A DNA stretch of 64,000 nucleotides. Source: JAFAMS01 sp049520515 (lineage in GTDB: Bacteria; Vulcanimicrobiota; Vulcanimicrobiia; Vulcanimicrobiales; Vulcanimicrobiaceae). The notes below the pieces were generated by a model. The model did no database searches. It worked only from the letters and a program-made list of their open reading frames with translations, and was not told where the DNA came from. This document shows positions 42,624 through 51,448 of this stretch, piece after piece. The translations under genes and the position numbers were made by a program. The first letter of the stretch is position 1. Each line of letters opens with the position of its first letter. Where the stretch lies: positions 124,001 to 188,000 of the forward strand of contig JBEKPS010000008.1 of NCBI GenBank assembly GCA_049520515.1. The letters are read 5' to 3'.

Positions 42624-43771
42624 CGCCGCTGCGCGTCATGGCCGTGTTTGGAACGCGGCCGGACACGATCAAGATGGCACCCGTCGTCGCGGCGCTACGA
42701 GCGGCGAGTCCGGCGATCGCACCGCTCGTGTGCGTGAGCGCGCAACACCGCCAGATGCTCGATGTGCTTCTTACGTTTTTCGAAATCGTCCCGGACTACG
42801 ATCTCGACATCATGCAAGAAACGCAGAGCCTCACGGACATCACGACGCGGGTGCTCGAAGGCATGGATGGCGTGCTCGAACGGGCGCGTCCGGACGTCGT
42901 GCTCGTGCATGGCGATACGACGACCAGCACAGCAGCCGCGCTAGCCGCCTACTATAAGAAGATACCGGTGGGTCACGTTGAGGCGGGGTTACGCACATCG
43001 ACGCACTGGGAGCCCTATCCGGAAGAGATGAACCGCCGGCTGACCGGGCGGCTCGCCGACTACCACTTTGCCCCAACCGGACAAGCCCGCAAGAATCTGC
43101 TGGCCGAGAACGTCGCCGATTCGGACGTCATCGTCACGGGAAATACGGTCGTTGACGCCTTTCTGGCTGCGAGCAGCAAGCCGGGGCACTACGCCGAGCT
43201 GGACTCGCTCGACCCCAACCGTCCCCTGATCTTCATGACCGCCCACCGGCGCGAGAATCACGAGGCCATGCCGGGCATCTGTGAGGCGGTTGCCGAGATC
43301 GTCACGCTCCCCTCGCGCCCCCAGGTCCTCTGGCCGGTCCACCCCTCGCCCATGGTCGAGCCGGTCGTCCGTGCCCGGCTCGGGGATGTCCCCGGCGTCC
43401 GGCTCGTGCACCCGCTCGACTATCCCGATCTGGTCCAGGCCGTCCGCCGGTGCCGCTTCGTCATGACCGACTCGGGCGGGCTGCAAGAGGAAGCACCGAT
43501 CCTGGGCAAGCCTGTCCTCGTCATGCGGAACGAGACTGAGCGCCCGGAGGGGCTCCTTGCCGGGACGCTCGAGCTGGTCGGCGCCGAGCCGACGGCGATC
43601 GTCGCCGGCGCTCGACGCCTGCTCGAAGACGAGAACGTCTACGCGCGCATGGCCCACGCCAGCAACCCGTACGGGGACGGACACGCCTCGGAGCGGATCG
43701 TGCAGTGGCTTCTGGCGCGTCTGCGGGGTGCCAGCGCCCCCAAGCCCTTCGTCTTTAGCGACGCTGCGTGA
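42620..43771 (+). CDS. wecB: UDP-N-acetylglucosamine 2-epimerase (non-hydrolysing)
   Basis: 383-residue GT-B-fold epimerase interconverting UDP-GlcNAc and UDP-ManNAc (mnaA in Bacillus). Motifs: VFGTRPDTIKMAPVV at the N-terminus, VHGDTTTSTAAALAAYY, GHVEAGLRT, TAHRRENH and the active-site MTDSGGLQEEAP. ATG overlaps the previous stop. Follows the GlcNAc-1-P transferase as in Clostridia. Confidence 0.94.
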   Translation: MTPLRVMAVFGTRPDTIKMAPVVAALRAASPAIAPLVCVSAQHRQMLDVLLTFFEIVPDYDLDIMQETQSLTDITTRVLEGMDGVLERARPDVVLVHGDTTTSTAAALAAYYKKIPVGHVEAGLRTSTHWEPYPEEMNRRLTGRLADYHFAPTGQARKNLLAENVADSDVIVTGNTVVDAFLAASSKPGHYAELDSLDPNRPLIFMTAHRRENHEAMPGICEAVAEIVTLPSRPQVLWPVHPSPMVEPVVRARLGDVPGVRLVHPLDYPDLVQAVRRCRFVMTDSGGLQEEAPILGKPVLVMRNETERPEGLLAGTLELVGAEPTAIVAGARRLLEDENVYARMAHASNPYGDGHASERIVQWLLARLRGASAPKPFVFSDAA

Positions 43772-44205
43772 CCTCGACAAATATCCAGGAGGGACCACCC
43801 AAAGCTGAGACTAACCGGACTCCCGCCGGTGCAGCCTCCGAAATGCGTGCGTACAACGCGCGCAAGCGGTCGGTTTGCGCCAGCTCGCTGCTCCTCATCG
43901 TCCCTGTCGCCGCTTTGGCGTCGACACGAGCACCGGTTCTCGGACTCGATCTGCTCCTCGGCGTTTTCGGCGGCATCGCGTATGCGCTGCTCCTGATGCG
44001 TACGAACGAACGGCTCGCGGAAGGGTTCTCGCTCGGAGCACACGCGCGGAGCAGCGTGCTGCGTGTCTTCGCATTCGGCGCTCTACCGGTGTTGACGGCT
44101 GTCATAGGCCCTATCTGGGGAATGGGGCTGTACTTCGCCGGGTTCTTTACGCCGCTGGCACTGTATGTGCTCGCGGTGAAGCGGGAGATATCGAGGCAGC
44201 CTTAG
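43768..44205 (+). CDS. AtpI-like four-helix membrane protein
   Basis: 145 residues: a polar N-terminus of about 35 residues, then four likely helices (CASSLLLIVPVAALA, VLGLDLLLGVFGGIAYALLL, SVLRVFAFGALPVLTAVIG, GMGLYFAGFFTPLALYVLAV). Sequence similarity to ATP synthase subunit I is weak by eye, but position directly before atpB, size and topology fit AtpI, which assists c-ring assembly or magnesium uptake. GTG start overlaps wecB; its TAG overlaps the atpB GTG (TAGTG). Confidence 0.7.
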   Translation: MTSTNIQEGPPKAETNRTPAGAASEMRAYNARKRSVCASSLLLIVPVAALASTRAPVLGLDLLLGVFGGIAYALLLMRTNERLAEGFSLGAHARSSVLRVFAFGALPVLTAVIGPIWGMGLYFAGFFTPLALYVLAVKREISRQP

Positions 44206-44939
44206 TGCACCAGCAAATCGGTGAACATCCCGAGTGGGTATGGCCCATTGTCGGAACCGTGCACTCAGACACGCTCATCACAACTTGGGGCGTGATGCTG
44301 CTGTCATTGATTTTTTTCGCGTGGCTCGGTTCGTCGTATCGTTCACCGCAGCGCGTCGGCCGCACGCAAGCGACGTTCGAAGGCATGGTCAATTGGCTCG
44401 GCGATTTGGCGATCGGCACGATCGGACGGCGCGGCGAGCGCTTCGTACCGGTGTTCGTCTCGATCTTCATGTTCATTTTCATGTTGAATCAGATCGGTTT
44501 CTTTCCGTTCAAAGAGCTGGGTTTGCCGTTCGGCGGCTCGCCGACGGCCGACCTGAACACGACGGTCGCGTATGCGATCATCGTGTACGTCGGGATTTGG
44601 GTAACGGCGATTGCACGCGGCGGCATCGGCGCGTTCAAGCATCTTTCGGAGCCGTTCCCGGCGCTGTTGCCGCTCAACATCATCGAGGATCTCGCGCGTC
44701 CCATTACGCTCTCGCTGCGTTTGTTCTTCAACATCTTCGTCGGCGAGTTGCTCATCTATGTCGTCGTGCAGATCATCACGTCCGGCATTCACATCGGCGC
44801 GTTCGATCTCTCGCTCGCTGCAGCCATTGCGCCGTTCCTGATCCAGTTCTTCAATTTCTTCGTTGGGACGCTGCAAGCGTTCGTGTTCACGCTCTTATCG
44901 ATCGTTTACCTATCCTTGGCAACGGCCGAGGAACACTAG
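44205..44939 (+). CDS. atpB: F1Fo ATP synthase subunit a
   Basis: 244-residue membrane subunit forming the proton half-channels next to the c-ring. Helices with the essential arginine in RPITLSLRLFFNIFVGELL and the terminal LLSIVYLSLATAEEH are conserved. GTG 44205 overlaps the previous stop by one base and gives (M)HQQIGEHPEWVW; longer frames upstream overlap the AtpI-like gene. Confidence 0.94.
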   Translation: MHQQIGEHPEWVWPIVGTVHSDTLITTWGVMLLSLIFFAWLGSSYRSPQRVGRTQATFEGMVNWLGDLAIGTIGRRGERFVPVFVSIFMFIFMLNQIGFFPFKELGLPFGGSPTADLNTTVAYAIIVYVGIWVTAIARGGIGAFKHLSEPFPALLPLNIIEDLARPITLSLRLFFNIFVGELLIYVVVQIITSGIHIGAFDLSLAAAIAPFLIQFFNFFVGTLQAFVFTLLSIVYLSLATAEEH

Positions 44940-44952
44940 AAAGGCACTATCC

Positions 44953-45243
44953 TTGAACGAGAGTATCTTGCTGTCGTCGGTCGTGATCGGCTTCTCGCTG
45001 ATCGTCGCGGCCGTCGCATTCGGATCGGCGGTCGGTGACGGCATCGTATCGTCGAAGGCCGTTGAAGCGATCGCGCGTCAACCCGAAGCCCGCCCGAACA
45101 TCTTCACCTTCATGTTCCTTGGCGTCGGCGTTCTGGAAGCGTTTCCGATCATCGCGCTGGGCCTCGGACTCTATCTGTTCTTCGTCGTGAGCGGCGCGCC
45201 GGCAGGCATCCCGCAAGTCCTCAAGTCGCTCGCAGGACACTAA
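44953..45243 (+). CDS. atpE: F1Fo ATP synthase subunit c
   Basis: 96-residue two-helix proteolipid building the rotor ring. The polar loop is AIARQPEARPNI, and the ion-binding carboxylate is Glu in VGVLEAFPIIALGL. The residue after Glu is Ala and the first helix lacks the Gln typical of sodium rings, so protons are the likely coupling ion. TTG 44953 is the start; AAAGG lies about 8 nt upstream. Confidence 0.93.
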   Translation: MNESILLSSVVIGFSLIVAAVAFGSAVGDGIVSSKAVEAIARQPEARPNIFTFMFLGVGVLEAFPIIALGLGLYLFFVVSGAPAGIPQVLKSLAGH

Positions 45244-45252
45244 GCGCGCTTA

Positions 45253-45678
45253 ATGTTCCTCAAGCTCGACGGCACGTTTTGGATCCAGATAATAAATTTC
45301 TTTATCTTTTACGCGATCCTGAACGCGGTCTACATCAAGCCGGCATCCGCCGCGCTGCGTAAGCGGCGCGAATACATCGACTCGGTTCACAGCGAGTACG
45401 AAGCGGCGCTGCGCGAGGTCGAAGAGCTGAAGAGCGAATCCGACGACAAACGCGCCGAGGGCCGGCGCGAAGGCGATCATATCGCGGCAAGCATCCGGAA
45501 CGAAGCGATGAAGCAAGCCGAAGAGATCGTCTCGAAAGCACAGGCCGAATTCTCGCGGATCGTCGAGGAATCCGAGACGAAGATCCACCGTGAGCTCAGC
45601 GTGGCGCGCGCGGAAGAGCATCGCCTCGTCCAAGAGCTCGCCGAAGATATGGTCGCGCGAACGGTGGGGAGCCTATGA
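45253..45678 (+). CDS. atpF: F1Fo ATP synthase subunit b (first of two, b or b')
   Basis: 141 residues: one N-terminal membrane helix (FWIQIINFFIFYAILNAVYIK) followed by a long charged helix forming the peripheral stalk. A second b-type gene follows with an ATGA overlap, so the stator is probably a b/b' heterodimer as in cyanobacteria and other phototroph-type operons. ATG 45253 is 9 nt after the atpE stop. Confidence 0.9.
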   Translation: MFLKLDGTFWIQIINFFIFYAILNAVYIKPASAALRKRREYIDSVHSEYEAALREVEELKSESDDKRAEGRREGDHIAASIRNEAMKQAEEIVSKAQAEFSRIVEESETKIHRELSVARAEEHRLVQELAEDMVARTVGSL

Positions 45679-46175
45679 ACTACGATGCAATTGCGCTGTG
45701 GAGCCAAGTCATTGCGGCCGTTGCTTTCGCAGCGCTGATCGTTTACGGCTTCATTCGCTTTCTCACTCCGTCCATCGAGCGCACGACCGCCGCCAAGAAC
45801 GACGAGATTCGCGAGAACGAGAAGAGGCGTAACGATGCGGTCGAGCGCGTGGCTGCGGCGCGCGCAGAGATCGCCGAAGCGACCACCGACAGCGCGCGTA
45901 TCAAGGAACACATCGAACGCGACGCGCGCCGCGAGGGCGCGATCATCGTCGCAACCGCGCACAGCGAAGCGCAACGGCTCGTGCGCAATGCACATGCCGA
46001 CTACGAGCGCTCGCGCGTTGCGGCCCGTGACCGGCTGCGCGTCGAGATGATCGACAAAGCGCTGGCCGCTGCCCGCAAGACCGTTCTCGGGCGCATCGAC
46101 GAAAAGGCCGAGGCGACGCTGGTCGGACGCTTCATCGACGATCTCGAACGCAAGGGAGCCGCTCGTGGCCAATGA
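45675..46175 (+). CDS. atpF2: F1Fo ATP synthase subunit b (second of two, b or b')
   Basis: 166 residues with an N-terminal helix (WSQVIAAVAFAALIVYGFIRFL) and a charged coiled coil (ENEKRRNDAVERVAAARAEI onward). It diverges strongly from the first b gene, as expected for a heterodimeric stalk. ATG overlaps the first b gene (ATGA); its end overlaps atpH by 11 nt. Confidence 0.89.
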   Translation: MNYDAIALWSQVIAAVAFAALIVYGFIRFLTPSIERTTAAKNDEIRENEKRRNDAVERVAAARAEIAEATTDSARIKEHIERDARREGAIIVATAHSEAQRLVRNAHADYERSRVAARDRLRVEMIDKALAAARKTVLGRIDEKAEATLVGRFIDDLERKGAARGQ

Positions 46176-46719
46176 GACTCTTGCGCGCCGTTACGCGCAA
46201 GCCGTGTTCGATCTCGCGAGTGAGGGCGGCAAAATCGCCGAGACCGGGCGCGATCTGCGCACGGTTTGGAGTGCGATGCAGGAAGACGACGGCGTCGTAC
46301 GCTTTTTCTTCGCGCCGGTCATCGGTCGCGGCGAAAAGCAAAAAGTGCTGCTCGATGCATTCCGGGGCAAAATTGACGACCTCGCGCTGCACACGCTGCT
46401 GCTGCTGGTACGCAAACACCGCGAACGCATTTTACCGGAGTTGCTGGGCCAATACGCCATTCTCGAGCGCGCATCGCGCGGCGAGGAATCGCTGGTTGTC
46501 GCGAGCGCGCACAAGCTGCCGCGCAAAGAGCTCGACGATCTCGTGGCCGCGCTTTCGAAGATGTACGGCAAGAAATTCGACGTCGAGGAACGCGTCGAGC
46601 CAAGCCTCCTCGGCGGCGTGCGCATCCGCATGGGCGATGTCGCGATCGACGGGACCGTCGCCGGCAAATTGAACGAACTCAGCCGAACGTTGTACTCACG
46701 CCAAGAAAGTAAGCCATGA
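46165..46719 (+). CDS. atpH: F1Fo ATP synthase subunit delta
   Basis: 184-residue stator subunit joining the b stalk to the alpha/beta head. N-terminal ETLARRYAQAVFDLA and C-terminal EPSLLGGVRIRMGDVAIDGTVAGKL are the two conserved ends. GTG start lies inside the second b gene. Its TGA overlaps the atpA ATG. Confidence 0.93.
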   Translation: MANETLARRYAQAVFDLASEGGKIAETGRDLRTVWSAMQEDDGVVRFFFAPVIGRGEKQKVLLDAFRGKIDDLALHTLLLLVRKHRERILPELLGQYAILERASRGEESLVVASAHKLPRKELDDLVAALSKMYGKKFDVEERVEPSLLGGVRIRMGDVAIDGTVAGKLNELSRTLYSRQESKP

Positions 46720-48215
46720 TAAACGCAGACGAAATCGCCGGAATTCTCAAACAGCAAATCGCCTCGTTCGACACCGATCTCAAAGAAGATCAGGTCGGAA
46801 CGGTCATCGAGGTCGGCGATTCGATTGCGCGCGTCTATGGTTTGGACGCCGCGCAGTACTCGGAGCTGGTCGAGTTTCCGAACGGGCTCGAGGGCATCGT
46901 GCTGAACCTCGAAGAGGACAACGTCGGCGTCATCATCATGGGCCCGGACGACGATATCAAGGAAGGCGATCGCGTGCGGCGCACCGGTCGCATCGCATCG
47001 GTCCCGGTCGGCGAAGCGCTGCTCGGGCGCGTCGTCAACCCGCTCGGGCAGCCGATCGACGGCAAGGGTCCGATCGAGACCAAGAGATATCGCACGATCG
47101 AGAATACCGCGCCGACCGTGATCGAGCGCCAGCCGGTCAAGCAGCCGCTGCAAACCGGTTTGCGCGCAATCGACGCGCTCGTTCCGATCGGACGCGGACA
47201 GCGCGAGTTGATCATCGGCGATCGAGGCAGCGGGAAAACGGCGATCGCGATCGACGCCATCATCAACCAAAAGGATCAGGGCGTCTTCTGCATCTACGTC
47301 GCGATCGGACAGAAGAACTCGACGGTCGCTGCGCTCGCGCAAACGCTCGAGAAGCAAGGCGCGATGAAGTACACGACGATCGTCAGCGTGTCGTCGTCAG
47401 AGCCGGCCGCCCTCAAATACATTGCACCGTTCGCGGGTGCGGCGATGGGCGAAGAGCTGATGTATGCGGGCAAAGACGTCCTCATCATCTACGATGATCT
47501 CACCAAGCACGCGCAGGCTTATCGCGAAGTCTCGTTGCTGTTGCGCCGTCCGCCGGGGCGCGAAGCGTATCCGGGCGACATCTTCTATCTTCACTCGCGC
47601 TTGCTCGAACGCGCTGCGAAGCTCTCCGACGAAAAAGGCGGCGGTTCGCTGACGGCGCTGCCGGTTATCGAAACGCAAGCCGGAGACGTCTCGGCCTACA
47701 TTCCGACCAACCTGATCTCGATCACCGACGGTCAGATCTATCTCGAATCGGGACTGTTCTTCCAGGGCATCCGTCCCGCAATCGATGTCGGCATCTCGGT
47801 TTCACGCGTCGGCGGTTCGGCGCAGATCAAAGCGATGCGCTCGGTTGCCGGACGCTTGAAGCTCGATCTCGCGCAATATCGCGCGCTCGCAGCCTTCACC
47901 AAGCTGGCAGCCGATCTGGACAAAGCGACGCAGCAGCAGTTGACGCGCGGTGAAAAGATCACCGAGGTTTTGGTTCAGCGGCAATATCATCCGCAGCCCG
48001 TCGAGGATCAGGTCGCAGTCATCTTCGCGGCGACGCGCGGATATCTCGATGCCTTGCCGACCAACAAGCTGCAAGACTGGCTGGCGCGCTTCGTTGCGTT
48101 CCTGCACGAGCAGCACAAAGACATCACGGACTCGATCAAAGAGAAGAAAGCGCTCGACGACGACACGGAAAAGAAGCTCGAAGCCGCCATCGGGGAGTTC
48201 AACAAAAGCTTCTAA
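46716..48215 (+). CDS. atpA: F1Fo ATP synthase subunit alpha
   Basis: 499-residue non-catalytic nucleotide-binding subunit. P-loop GDRGSGKTAIA, the arginine-finger region (ISVSRVGGSAQIKAM) and the N-terminal EIAGILKQQIASF are present; full length. ATG overlaps atpH (ATGA) and its TAA overlaps atpG (TAATG). Confidence 0.96.
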   Translation: MINADEIAGILKQQIASFDTDLKEDQVGTVIEVGDSIARVYGLDAAQYSELVEFPNGLEGIVLNLEEDNVGVIIMGPDDDIKEGDRVRRTGRIASVPVGEALLGRVVNPLGQPIDGKGPIETKRYRTIENTAPTVIERQPVKQPLQTGLRAIDALVPIGRGQRELIIGDRGSGKTAIAIDAIINQKDQGVFCIYVAIGQKNSTVAALAQTLEKQGAMKYTTIVSVSSSEPAALKYIAPFAGAAMGEELMYAGKDVLIIYDDLTKHAQAYREVSLLLRRPPGREAYPGDIFYLHSRLLERAAKLSDEKGGGSLTALPVIETQAGDVSAYIPTNLISITDGQIYLESGLFFQGIRPAIDVGISVSRVGGSAQIKAMRSVAGRLKLDLAQYRALAAFTKLAADLDKATQQQLTRGEKITEVLVQRQYHPQPVEDQVAVIFAATRGYLDALPTNKLQDWLARFVAFLHEQHKDITDSIKEKKALDDDTEKKLEAAIGEFNKSF

Positions 48216-49072
48216 TGGCGTCACTTCGAGATCTTCGCGACCGCATCAAGTCGCTGAAGAACACGCAGCAGATCACAAAAGCGATGAAGCAAGTTGCCGC
48301 CGCGAAGATTCGCCGCGCCGAGTTGCTGCGATCGCAATCGCGTCCGTACGCGGATGCGATGTCCGACATGCTGCGCGAGCTGATCGACGCGGTCGGGATG
48401 GTCGACCATCCGTTCATGAAGCCGGGTAAAGCCGGCGCGCCAGCCGGCGTCATCCTGATGACGTCCGACAAAGGGCTGGCCGGCTCGTTCAATTCGAACG
48501 TCATCTCCTCGGCGGATGCGTACCGTCGCGAAGCCGAAGGCGGCGTGAAGTGGTATAGCGTCGGGGTCAAAGGCCGCAACCATGTGCGGCGGCACGACGA
48601 GATCGAGCAGTACTGGCCGCAATCGGCAGGCGTGAAGATCGAGGTCGCGCGCGAGATCGCACAAAGAGTCGGCGACGATTTCGTCGCGGGCAAGATCTCG
48701 AAGATCGTTCTGATCAAGCAGAAATTGGTCTCGACGATGGTGCAACGACCCGAGCAGCGTGAGCTCGTACCGATCACCCGGGAGAAGAAAGAAGAAAAGG
48801 GCGGGCCGCGCGGCGCGGTCGAGTTCGAGCCCAGCCCGGAGGCCGTGCTCTCCAAGCTGCTTCCGAAATATCTGGAATTCACGATTTACTCGGCGATGTT
48901 AGAAACCGACGCGGCATTTTTTGCCGCGCAGCTGATCGCGATGTCCAACGCGACCGACAATGCCGGAAAAATAATCGACGAGATCACCCTCGAGATGAAT
49001 AAAGCGCGTCAAGCCGCGATCACCAAGGAAATCCTGGAGATCGTCGGCGGCGCCGAAGCCCTCGCATCGTAG
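48215..49072 (+). CDS. atpG: F1Fo ATP synthase subunit gamma
   Basis: 285-residue rotor shaft. N-terminal LRDLRDRIKSLKNTQQITKAMKQVAAAKIRRAE is split here to its hallmark parts: RDLRDRIKSLKNTQQITKAM and the C-terminal AIMSNATDNAGKIIDE-type stretch, seen as AMSNATDNAGKIIDEITLEMNKARQ in the final helix. Central Rossmann-like domain contains TSDKGLAGSFNSNV. ATG coupled to atpA. Confidence 0.94.
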   Translation: MASLRDLRDRIKSLKNTQQITKAMKQVAAAKIRRAELLRSQSRPYADAMSDMLRELIDAVGMVDHPFMKPGKAGAPAGVILMTSDKGLAGSFNSNVISSADAYRREAEGGVKWYSVGVKGRNHVRRHDEIEQYWPQSAGVKIEVAREIAQRVGDDFVAGKISKIVLIKQKLVSTMVQRPEQRELVPITREKKEEKGGPRGAVEFEPSPEAVLSKLLPKYLEFTIYSAMLETDAAFFAAQLIAMSNATDNAGKIIDEITLEMNKARQAAITKEILEIVGGAEALAS

Positions 49073-49093
49073 CGTTTGAAAGAAAAGGCAACC

Positions 49094-50587
49094 ATGTCCA
49101 GTACCGTCACTGAAAAAGCCACCGGAAAAGTCGTTCAGGTCCTCGGGAACGTCGTCGACGTCGAATTTACGGCAGAGACGCTTCCGAATATCGACGACGC
49201 ACTCAAAGTCAGCGTCAACAGCGACCACAAGTCGCAAGCGAACGGCAAAGCCGACCCGAGCGGCATCGAGCTCGGCGGAACGGCGATGCAGCCGCGTGAT
49301 CTCGTGCTCGAAGTGCAAGGTGAGCTGGGCAACAACCAGGTGCGCTGCCTCGCGATGGGTTCGACCGACGGAATGGTACGCGGCGCGCCGGTCGTCAACA
49401 CCGGTTCGGCGATCACGGTACCGGTCGGTGAAGGCACGCTCGGACGGATCTTCAACGTCCTCGGCGAGACGATCGACGGCGACTCAACGCCGGTAAAAGC
49501 GGCCGCGTATTGGCCGATTCATCGCGAGCCGCCCGAGTTCGTCAAACAAGACCCGACCACGCGTCAGTTCGAGACCGGGATCAAAGTTATCGACCTGATG
49601 GCGCCGTACGCGCGCGGCGGTAAAGTCGGTTTGTTCGGTGGTGCCGGCGTCGGCAAGACGGTTCTCATTCAAGAGCTCATTCGCAATATCGCAGCGGTCC
49701 ACAAAGGCTTCTCGGTGTTTACCGGCGTCGGCGAACGGACGCGCGAAGGCAACGACCTCTACCTTGAAATGAAAGAGTCGGGCGTTCTCAAACAGACGGC
49801 GCTCGTCTTCGGACAGATGGATGAGCCGCCGGGCGTGCGTTTCCGCGTTGCGCAAACCGGCGTAACGATGGCGGAATATTTCCGCGACGAGCTTGGCGCC
49901 GACGTCCTGCTCTTCATCGACAACATCTTCCGCTTCATGCAGGCCGGCTCAGAAGTCTCGGCGTTGCTCGGACGCATGCCCTCAGCCGTCGGCTATCAGC
50001 CGGGTCTCGCAACCGAGATGGGACAGCTCGAAGAGCGCATCACGACGACGCAAAACGGTTCGATCACGGCGGTCCAAGCGGTCTACGTCCCTGCGGACGA
50101 CTACACCGACCCCGCCGTTGCAACGACGTTCAGCCATCTCGATGCATCGACCGCACTCTCACGGCAGATCTCGGAGTTGGGAATTTATCCGGCCGTCGAT
50201 CCGCTTGCCTCGTCGTCGCGTATCCTCGATCCGGCAATCGTCGGCGACGAACACTATGGCGTCGCTCGCGGCGTGCAAGAAACGCTGCAACGTTATCGCG
50301 ACTTGCAAGACATCATCGCGATTCTCGGTATCGAAGAGCTTTCCGAAGATGACCGCGCGGTCGTCGGCCGTGCGCGCCGCTTGCAGAATCTGTTCTCGCA
50401 GCCGTTCTTCGTTGCCGAGCAATTTACGGGACGCCCCGGCAAGTACGTCAAGATCGCGGATACGATCGCGTCGTTCAAGGAAGTCCTGGACGGCAAACTC
50501 GATCATCTTCCGGAGCAGGCCTTCTACATGGCCGGCGACATCGCGGAAGTGAAAGAGAACGCCGAAAAGATGGGCGTCAAGGTCTAA
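49094..50587 (+). CDS. atpD: F1Fo ATP synthase subunit beta
   Basis: Catalytic subunit, 497 residues. Walker A GGAGVGKTVLIQEL, catalytic Glu region GERTREGNDLYLEM, Walker B VLLFIDNIFRF and the DELSEED loop as EELSEDD are visible. The N-terminal domain has a somewhat longer, polar insert (NSDHKSQANGKADPSG) between early beta strands. ATG 49094 has AAGG 5 nt upstream; TTG 49076 is an in-frame alternative. Confidence 0.95.
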   Translation: MSSTVTEKATGKVVQVLGNVVDVEFTAETLPNIDDALKVSVNSDHKSQANGKADPSGIELGGTAMQPRDLVLEVQGELGNNQVRCLAMGSTDGMVRGAPVVNTGSAITVPVGEGTLGRIFNVLGETIDGDSTPVKAAAYWPIHREPPEFVKQDPTTRQFETGIKVIDLMAPYARGGKVGLFGGAGVGKTVLIQELIRNIAAVHKGFSVFTGVGERTREGNDLYLEMKESGVLKQTALVFGQMDEPPGVRFRVAQTGVTMAEYFRDELGADVLLFIDNIFRFMQAGSEVSALLGRMPSAVGYQPGLATEMGQLEERITTTQNGSITAVQAVYVPADDYTDPAVATTFSHLDASTALSRQISELGIYPAVDPLASSSRILDPAIVGDEHYGVARGVQETLQRYRDLQDIIAILGIEELSEDDRAVVGRARRLQNLFSQPFFVAEQFTGRPGKYVKIADTIASFKEVLDGKLDHLPEQAFYMAGDIAEVKENAEKMGVKV

Positions 50588-50589
50588 TC

Positions 50590-51006
50590 TTGGCGAGCGT
50601 ACCGTTTAAGCTGATCACACCGATTGCCGTTCGTTTCGACGGCGAGGCGGAGCTTGTGATCGCTACAGGCACCGAAGGCGAGACGGGCATTCTGCCAAGT
50701 CACGCGCCGTATCTTACGACCGTGCGCCCCGGCGTGCTGCGTGCCAACGTCGTCGACGGAGGGAGCACGAAGCGTCTCGAGCTCGCTACCGGCGAAGGTT
50801 TTCTCCAGGTGCTTCCGGATCGGATTACGCTGCTCGTCGATGCCGCATTCGAGCGCAGCGAGGTCAACATCGATACGACGCGGCGCGATCTCTCGGCCGC
50901 CCAGGAGCGCCAGCGTTCAGCCGGTGGCGATCTCGAAGCCTATCGCCGCGAGCAAGCGATCATCGACCTCGCGAACGCCAAGCTGCATATCGCGGGGATG
51001 CACTAG
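50590..51006 (+). CDS. atpC: F1Fo ATP synthase subunit epsilon
   Basis: 138-residue rotor subunit that can inhibit hydrolysis. N-terminal beta-sandwich (PFKLITPIAVRFDGEAELV, TGILPSHAPYLTTVRPGVL) and C-terminal two-helix region (DLSAAQERQRSA to AKLHIAG). TTG 50590 lies 2 nt after the atpD stop. Last gene of the operon; a strong terminator follows. Confidence 0.92.
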   Translation: MASVPFKLITPIAVRFDGEAELVIATGTEGETGILPSHAPYLTTVRPGVLRANVVDGGSTKRLELATGEGFLQVLPDRITLLVDAAFERSEVNIDTTRRDLSAAQERQRSAGGDLEAYRREQAIIDLANAKLHIAGMH

Positions 51007-51014
51007 AAAAAGAA

Positions 51015-51044
51015 AAAGCCGGCGCGATGCCGGCTTTCATTTTT
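51015..51044. terminator. bidirectional rho-independent terminator after atpC
   Basis: AAAGCCGGC (51015-51023) pairs perfectly with GCCGGCTTT (51029-51037) around the loop GCGAT, followed by CATTTTT on the plus strand. On the minus strand the same hairpin is followed by TTCTTTTTCT, so it can also end the opposed small gene at 51055-51333. Confidence 0.85.
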
Positions 51045-51054
51045 CTGACGCGGG

Positions 51055-51333
51055 TTAGCCGCGCCTGCGCTCGGAGGCAATCTGGGCGTTTCGGTCGATG
51101 GCTTGCGCCATGAGTCCTATCGCTTGAATTCGATCTGCGTTCGCAATTAAGTATTCGAGACGCTCGTCGGGATGCTTAACTAGGATCACGCCATGTGCAC
51201 CCTCTTCCATCGCACGAAGCATGCGCTCTATGAGCGAACGATCGTCGGCGGAAAACCGGCGTTGGGTGCTTGTTGTGCTCGGACTCTCTAAGAGCCCTCG
51301 CAAGAAGGCGTCGAAATCCTCAGGTGCTTGCAA
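51055..51333 (-). CDS. small hypothetical protein
   Basis: 92 residues, mostly helical and charged (DDRSLIERMLRAMEEGAHGVILV, ERLEYLIANADRIQAIGLMAQAID). No family recognised; no signal peptide or membrane helix. Start TTG 51333 has GGAG 7 nt upstream. It stands alone between the atp terminator and a long leader containing the hairpin at 51361-51405. Codon use looks ordinary; I am moderately sure that it is real because of the good ribosome binding site. Confidence 0.6.
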   Translation of the reverse strand: MQAPEDFDAFLRGLLESPSTTSTQRRFSADDRSLIERMLRAMEEGAHGVILVKHPDERLEYLIANADRIQAIGLMAQAIDRNAQIASERRRG

Positions 51334-51360
51334 TCCAGTACTCCGGTGAATATTTGCGGA

Positions 51361-51405
51361 CCGGGTCGGAATATAGGAGGATTAGGAGGACCTATATCCG
51401 ACCGG
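51361..51405 (-). promoter_or_regulatory. long hairpin in the leader of the small gene
   Basis: CCGGGTCGGAATATAGG (51361-51377) pairs with CCTATATCCGACCGG (51391-51405) through about 15 pairs with two single-base bulges. On the minus strand the 13-nt loop reads TCCTCCTAATCCT, carrying CCTCC, complementary to a Shine-Dalgarno; a second CCTCC straddles the loop-stem boundary. It sits 28 nt before the start codon region of the small gene. The remaining bases of 51334-51448 show nothing else. No T-run follows, so it does not look like a terminator of the kinase gene upstream. Confidence 0.5.
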
Positions 51406-51448
51406 CCGCACTACTTTCATCGGCCGTTAGAATCAGGGACTTGAGTCC

